A stretch of 64,000 nt of DNA, taken from positions 250,501 through 314,500 of the forward strand of contig BSBK01006430.1 of NCBI GenBank assembly GCA_027943335.1, read 5' to 3'. A program made the position numbers and the translations under genes. Source of the DNA: Chamaecyparis obtusa (Eukaryota; Streptophyta; Pinopsida; Cupressales; Cupressaceae). The notes beneath the pieces are model-generated. The model saw only the letters and a program-made list of their open reading frames with translations, was not told where the DNA came from and ran no database searches. This document shows positions 58,975 to 64,000 of this stretch, piece after piece. The stretch's first letter is position 1. Each line of letters starts with the position of its first letter.

Positions 58975-61315
58975 ATGGCTCCACGATGTCGTCAAGTTTT
59001 ATCCAAAAGAAGAGGTAAGTGTTTTACAGCCCATGCCTCTTATTTGTTTTAAAATTTTAGTTTTTTTGCAATTTGTTTTGTTAAAATTTGTTGTGTAATG
59101 AATATTTTAAAATCAAGTTTTTTCAATTGCCAAGAAGAAATAATCTTCCTCAACCAAACTATCCACCAAACCCTCCTCCTCATGAAGAACCAAATGAAGA
59201 AACAAATGAAGAAAATGAACCTCAATTACCTCCACCAATTGAGAAACATCCTCTTGGAACACAAAAAAATTTGATGAACCAAATTGAAAGAGGGCAAAAA
59301 GAATTAGAATCTTTAATTAATAGGTTAAAAGATTCTAGCGGTACAAATCCCGAAAGGAAAGACTTGCAAAATCATTGGAAGCAATCTTGACCCATGTAAG
59401 CTCGGTGAGTGGGAAAATTAATTTATGGCAAGATAAAAGAGAAGAAAAAAAATAATATTATGCAAATAAATTATATTATGCGGACATAAAAAAGAAAAAA
59501 ATCACAAAAGATGACATTTGCAAGATATTTAAAAAACTAGGGGACATAGATACTCTTAGAACTACAACAAGGAGGTTCCCAATTCATTGGTGCTTAAATG
59601 AAGTCATTAAAAACAATTTTTGGGAGAGATGGTGGATGGTCTTTGATTCGCCTCATAAAAATCATGAGGTTCCTATATATTTCTTGAGGAAACTCTATTG
59701 AGAGTTTGTACTCAAGGAGGTGCAAAATTATTTTGACATTCTGGATTCTCAAGGTAGAGGAGGGGGGTCATCATTTGATCAAGCGGGGTCACATCGTGAC
59801 CCTAACACACCTAGGGCTCCTATTGGCAAGCCACAGGTGGGTCATTTTACTATTCCTTCCATTGTGAAGGAACATGTAGAGGTAGACACACTAGGCATGA
59901 TTAGTGCTCTGACACAGACTCTCATTCGGTGTGCCACTCCTTTAGTTGAGGGTGACCATGGTCAATCCTTGAGGGGGCATATTTTTTGGTCATGTGGATG
60001 CTTCTGCACATTTGGTACTAGCAAGAGAGAGGAAGAGGATCCTAGAATGATGACTGATATCTTTCTAAATATGACATTTGTCATTGACACACAGGTAAAT
60101 ATTTCCAAGTTCATTAAATTTCTTTGATCATATTTCATTTATAAAAGAATAGCTATTTAATTTAGTATCTATTGATTATGATGAAAATTCAGGGCAAGAG
60201 TGTCATTGGTGATGGCAGTGGAAGTGGGAATGATCCTGATGTCCCCTTCTACACATCGTCGTCAATTCCACAAGTATGTATCAAATAAAACATTTTAATT
60301 AACATATTTGATTATTATGGAATTATATGAATAATTGTATCATAACTTATTATGCATGTGCATTAGACGTTCACTAGTGGACCATTGACATTCACAAAAG
60401 ATAGCGAAGGGCATTGTGCCACTTTCCTTGAGGTATCTTTATTTGCATGTTAATATGATTTACTTGATTATATTTAATTAATAAATGAATGAATGACTAA
60501 ATTACTAGACAAATTATTATCAAAATCCAGAGGCATGATGATCACACTCTTTCACCTGGGTTTGTGAGGTCACCATTGAGTCCACAGGTATATATGCAAT
60601 AATGTAAATTATAATTAACATGTCAGTAGTATGTTCTTATATGAATGGTTATCTTATAATTTTCCATGTACATGCGCACTAGTTGAATATTTGAGCTTCG
60701 ACTTCAACACCGCACACTAGAGGATGTGGTGGAACCTTCACGAAGGTATCATTTACTCATTAGTAGGGTTGTAAAAAATATATATAATCTTGATAACTAC
60801 AAAATACTCTTTTTGTTTCATTTGCAGATTTTGACATCAAAAACTCCTCCTTATGTCCATGATACTTTGGATCATGGAGTAGCTGGAGCAGTAGCTAGTT
60901 CTAAAGTACTGACTGAGGTATGAAAGAGATCACTTAACTTTAATTATTATTTTAATAGTTTGTATTGAATTTTATAATGATATTCATGTATGTATTTTAA
61001 TTATTATTTTGATCATTGTTGTAGGGACTTATTACTCTAGATCGCCAGCATGCACCTTTGGTGGATGAACATAGTGACTATTTGCTAGTGGTAAGGGAAT
61101 ATTCAATTTTATGTCATTGTATAATTCAATTTTGATGTATATTAGTTATTGATGCTTAAATTTTTTTTTATCAGCTCGAGCTATAGAAGAGTCTAGACAG
61201 GAGGATGAGTGAGTGCACTCGAAAGACTACAACATCTACTGCATCTCCATCAACACGACGATCGAAGATAGCTCAGGATTTGTTTTCTTCCCCTAGCGGG
61301 AAAGGACTAGATTAG
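58975..61315 (+). pseudogene. Decayed nine-exon gene, phase-0 introns
   Basis: Not recognised. Predicted exons: 58975-59014, about 59135-60094, 60193-60273, 60367-60432, 60531-60587, 60683-60745, 60828-60917, 61025-61090 and 61175-61315. Introns 2-8 have GT-AG ends, are 82-107 nt long and all lie between codons; exons 3-8 are 57-90 nt and multiples of three. Exon 1 begins MAPRCRQVLSKRR; its junction with exon 2 is one base out of frame. Exon 2 encodes a Pro/Glu-rich segment, a short coil (NLMNQIERGQKELESLINRL) and a segment with RRFPIHWCLNEVIKNNFWER. Exons 3-9 are Ser/Thr/Pro-rich. Defects: frameshift near 59355 and stops at about 59452, 59699, 60692 and 61184. It could be a transposon gene or a host gene; the hairpins upstream favour a transposon. 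Confidence 0.6.
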
Positions 61316-61823
61316 GGATATGGAGTGTATGCCTATATGGCATTAGTGGACATATTTTTTGTATATTGTATAAGTGATACATTGTACATCCATTTGGCTT
61401 TGAGGAAGCTAGTTTAACTGTATTGAATATATTCAATGTATGACATTATTGGACATATATATTTGGCTTCATGCCCTACGAATATATTTTTTTTATGTTT
61501 TAGGTATGCAATTCATGTGTTTGGTGTATTGATGTATACTAATTTATGTTTATGTGGATGTCTTATGCTTTGTAAATTTCCCATGCCTTATAGTTATGCT
61601 TGTATGTTTAACTTGTTGATTGTGCTACAAATGCCAGTCACTGTCCTCAATAACAGTCTATTCCTTAACTGTAATAATAAAAAAAAGTAATGAAATGAAT
61701 GTAGAAATGTATAAATATAATAGAAGGCAATATTTCTATGTCACAACCTATCCAAGATCACATGGAATCAAACATTTATATTCATTGGTGTGTTCCATGT
61801 TCCACAGGATAGTCACAACATAA
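61316..61823. other. 3' flank of the multi-exon gene
   Basis: T-rich, non-coding. The phrase GGACATAT with neighbouring GCATTAGT or ACATTATT occurs twice (about 61345 and 61450), suggesting a short duplication. Nothing else is recognised. Confidence 0.45.
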
Positions 61824-62024
61824 AGACATGACCTCAAATAAGTGAGATAGCATATGGCAAGGTTGTCATCTATTGACCCCAATACCAAGCCTATTTTGAT
61901 CTATGGGTACCCTAATGTTGGAAAGAGTTCTTTTATTAATAAGATTACTACGGCGGATGTGGATGTGCAACCTTATGCTTTTACAAACTAACTTCTAATT
62001 GTTCCCTAACTGACTAATTGTTAA
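61824..62024 (+). pseudogene. NOG1: NOG1 GTPase gene fragment
   Basis: The frame through ATG 61854 reads [20 protein letters not shown], then [20 protein letters not shown] and YAFTN. This is the conserved start of the GTPase domain of nucleolar GTP-binding protein 1, with the complete P-loop GYPNVGKSS (61905-61931). Upstream the same frame gives VR-stop-HM, matching the VRQHM that precedes it in NOG1. Downstream the TTKSLFVGH region is present but holds stops. NOG1 acts in 60S ribosome assembly in the nucleolus. Only about 60 codons remain, with stops at 61839, 61848, 61983 and 62004. It is a captured or retroposed fragment, or a decayed copy. Confidence 0.88.
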
Positions 62025-62091
62025 TGACACACACTAGAATACATATTTGCACTCATCCTACTGCTCATCCTAGAGTCTTCAGTGGCATTTG

Positions 62092-63200
62092 AATGACTGT
62101 GTGTGCCAAAAAAGGTTGTCAGTAGAATTTATTCAATGATTCAAAGTTGTTGAAACAAATGGTTCGATGCTACAACTGACAGTTTGAAAGATACACATTG
62201 TTGGCTATTTGAACTAAGGAACACTGTGAGTTCTGACATCAACCGAGAATGTGTTGCCAAATATAAATGAACTTAAATCTTTGAAAACCAAGATAGGCTA
62301 TTGTAGGCCTTAGTAACACGGTCCCGTAGCACCTAATAGATCGATTTGACCTCAAACAAGCTCTGAGATATGACCCCACAAAGATTGTTGATTTCATGCT
62401 TAAGGGACATTGAGGGACACTTCAACTCGGAGTCATCGGCAGGGTTCAAATGACTGTGCATGGTGAATGAGGTTGCCACTAGCATTTACCTAGCCATTCA
62501 GAGCTATTGGAATAGACGGTTCATTTCTATGACTAATGGTTTGAAAGATATGCAATGTTGGTCATTTGAAATAAGGAACACTGTGAGTTCTAACATCAAC
62601 CAAGAATGTGTTGCCAAATATGAATGAACTTGAATCTCTAAAAACCGAGACAAGCTTCTATAGGCCTCGGCAACATGGTCCTGTAGCACCTAAAAAATTG
62701 ATTCTACCTCGTAGGAGCTCTAAGATATGACCCCAAAAAGATTGTTGATTTCATGCTTAAATGACCTTGAGGGACACTTCAACCCAGAGTCAATGGCAGG
62801 GTTTGAATGACTGTGTGTGCCGAATGAGGTTTCCCCTAGTGTTTACTTGACCATTTGGAGCTATTGGAATAGATGGTTCATTGCTACGACCGACGGTTGG
62901 AAGGATATGAAATGTTGGCCATTTGAACTGAGGAACACTATGAGTTCTGACATCGACCAAGAATGTGTTTCTAGATATAAATGAAATTGAATCTCTAAAA
63001 ACTAAGATAGGCTATTGTAGGCCTCGGCAATACAGTCTCATAGAAACTAATAGATCGATGCTACCTCACATGAGCTCTGAGATATGACCCTGCAAAGATC
63101 GATGATTTCATGCTTAAGTGACCTTGAGGGACACTTTGGCTCAAAGTTGTTGGCATGGTTTGAATGGCTATGTGTGCAGAATGAGGTTTCCCCTAGCATT
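62092..63200. repeat. 357-bp tandem repeat, 3.1 copies
   Basis: Units at 62092-62448, 62449-62805 and 62806-63162, and a partial fourth unit to 63200. Anchor words recur at exactly 357-bp steps: AATGACTGT at 62092, 62449 and 62806 (AATGGCTAT at 63163), and GAGTTCT-ACATC at 62228, 62585 and 62942. By eye the units are roughly 80-85% alike. Weak similarity extends about 20 bp left of 62092. Open stretches inside it are chance. Confidence 0.93.
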
Positions 63201-64000
63201 TGTTAGGAATAGAAACACTAAGAGGGGTGGGGGGGTGAATCAGTGTTCACTATATTTTAACTTTTCACTTTAATCTGAATACTAAATTATAAATGCTTAC
63301 ATACTAAATTACACATTCACATAAACATGAAACATGAAATCAACACATGACACCAATATGGTTACGGGGAAACCCAAATAGGTAAAAACCCCCATGGGAC
63401 TTGATACCCACTAATATTATGCACTAGTATTTTGTGATCCTTGTTAGAAGATCCTTTACCCTGTTAGGAGTAGCTTTACAATGCTTTTAGTACAGTAGAC
63501 CTTGTTAAGGGTCAGACCCTGTTAGGAGTCTTTTAAAATGATCCCTGTTAGGGGAGTGGACTCACTGTCCTAGAGCTCACTGCTCAAATGATAAAGGCTA
63601 TAACCTTATGAGATCAGATACACACTATATCTATTGTTGAACTGTTACTATGACACTGCTTGTCAAATCAGTTCCTTTGGTGTGCTGATGCTTTGACCTC
63701 TTGCAAAGCTCTAATAAATCATATGCTCTCTTTCCATACCTTTTCTTTTCCTCTCACAACTCTATTTCCACTTCCATACTGAATACAATGGGCACACCTT
63801 ATATTTATGCACTCATACCAATTATACAATTAGGTCAACCCTATAACTAATTACAAATAGCTCTTCCAAATGAATTGAATTAAGTGTGCTTAAAATTATA
63901 CATGTACATATGTCAGAAACCTAAATACAATGGTTGCATAGCCTCTACAACATTAATTTACAATCGCAAACCAAAATAGTCACTGTCGGCTCTATGCTTT
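63201..64000 (-). repeat. D-family LTR running off the window
   Basis: From TGTTAGGAATAGAAACAC at 63201 onward it matches the D LTR in the same orientation (GGTTACGGGGAAACCCAA, GGTAAAAACCCC, repeated CCTGTTAGGAGT boxes). It interrupts the fourth unit of the 357-bp repeat. The other end is beyond 64000. Confidence 0.9.

Noticed and set aside
58597..61315. Firm assignment to a CACTA transposon
   Set aside because: No CACTA terminus, 3-bp duplication, opposite end or transposase domain could be identified; kept only as a hypothesis.
61436..61823. Open frames 61436-61690 and 61620-61823 as genes
   Set aside because: Low-complexity translation; the second merely runs into the NOG1 fragment's frame.
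62504..62689. 61-residue minus-strand frame inside the tandem repeat
   Set aside because: Not conserved as an open frame in the other repeat units.
62092..63200. CRISPR-like array
   Set aside because: Units are contiguous 357-bp tandem copies without spacers, in a plant nuclear context.
1..64000. tRNA, rRNA or other structural RNA genes
   Set aside because: None recognised; tRNA-like matches are only the short primer binding sites.

Overview
This is plant nuclear DNA: gene-poor, AT-rich and almost entirely built from decayed, nested LTR retrotransposons. The tRNA-iMet primer sites, plant-type Copia and Gypsy/Tat domains, an L1-type LINE, old deletion-ridden elements and 1-3 kb LTRs suggest a large-genome plant. 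A gymnosperm (conifer-like) source is my inference; no taxonomic marker proves it. No intact protein-coding gene is present.

Layout, left to right. (1) 1-219: tail of a + strand LTR whose insertion cut Copia A. (2) 220-3992: Copia A, minus strand, gag/protease/integrase plus its 5' LTR, itself sitting in the 5' LTR of Copia B. (3) 3993-9995: Copia B, plus strand, nearly full length but full of stops. (4) 10046-41671: a four-deep nest. Copia C (minus; 6-bp target duplication TAAATA) contains element D (16472-40293, minus, TATAT) in its 5' LTR. D contains element E (21741-38319, minus, ATATC) inside a zinc knuckle. E contains a Tat-type Gypsy F (25577-37076, plus, GAAGG). All four duplications can be read directly. 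D and E lack polymerase genes and carry coding sequences I do not recognise: a 1,067-codon reading frame in D and a gag-start fused to a novel Asp-rich tail in E. (5) 41672-49964: a poorly understood minus-strand coding remnant split by a solo LTR (44261-45749, TTAGG) and joined to a LINE reverse transcriptase fragment. (6) 49965-54651: an isolated LTR and featureless DNA. (7) 54652-58316: a second Gypsy (plus) split by a 733-bp solo LTR (ATAAA) and cut off by a D-family LTR piece. (8) 58590-61315: a cluster of strong hairpins followed by a decayed nine-exon gene whose introns 2-8 are short and all phase 0. (9) 61824-62024: a fragment of the nucleolar GTPase NOG1. (10) 62092-63200: a 357-bp tandem repeat, invaded at 63201 by another D-family LTR that runs off the window.

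How the parts relate: the elements do not form a functional system. They record successive insertions (C, then D, then E, then F). By eye the LTR pairs differ by about 12% (C), 6% (D), 3% (E) and 8% (F), so the innermost element looks older than its host, a contradiction worth testing. The best candidates for something undescribed are the phase-0 multi-exon gene at 58975-61315, which seems to have grown by duplication of exon-intron modules, and the long unassigned reading frame of element D.
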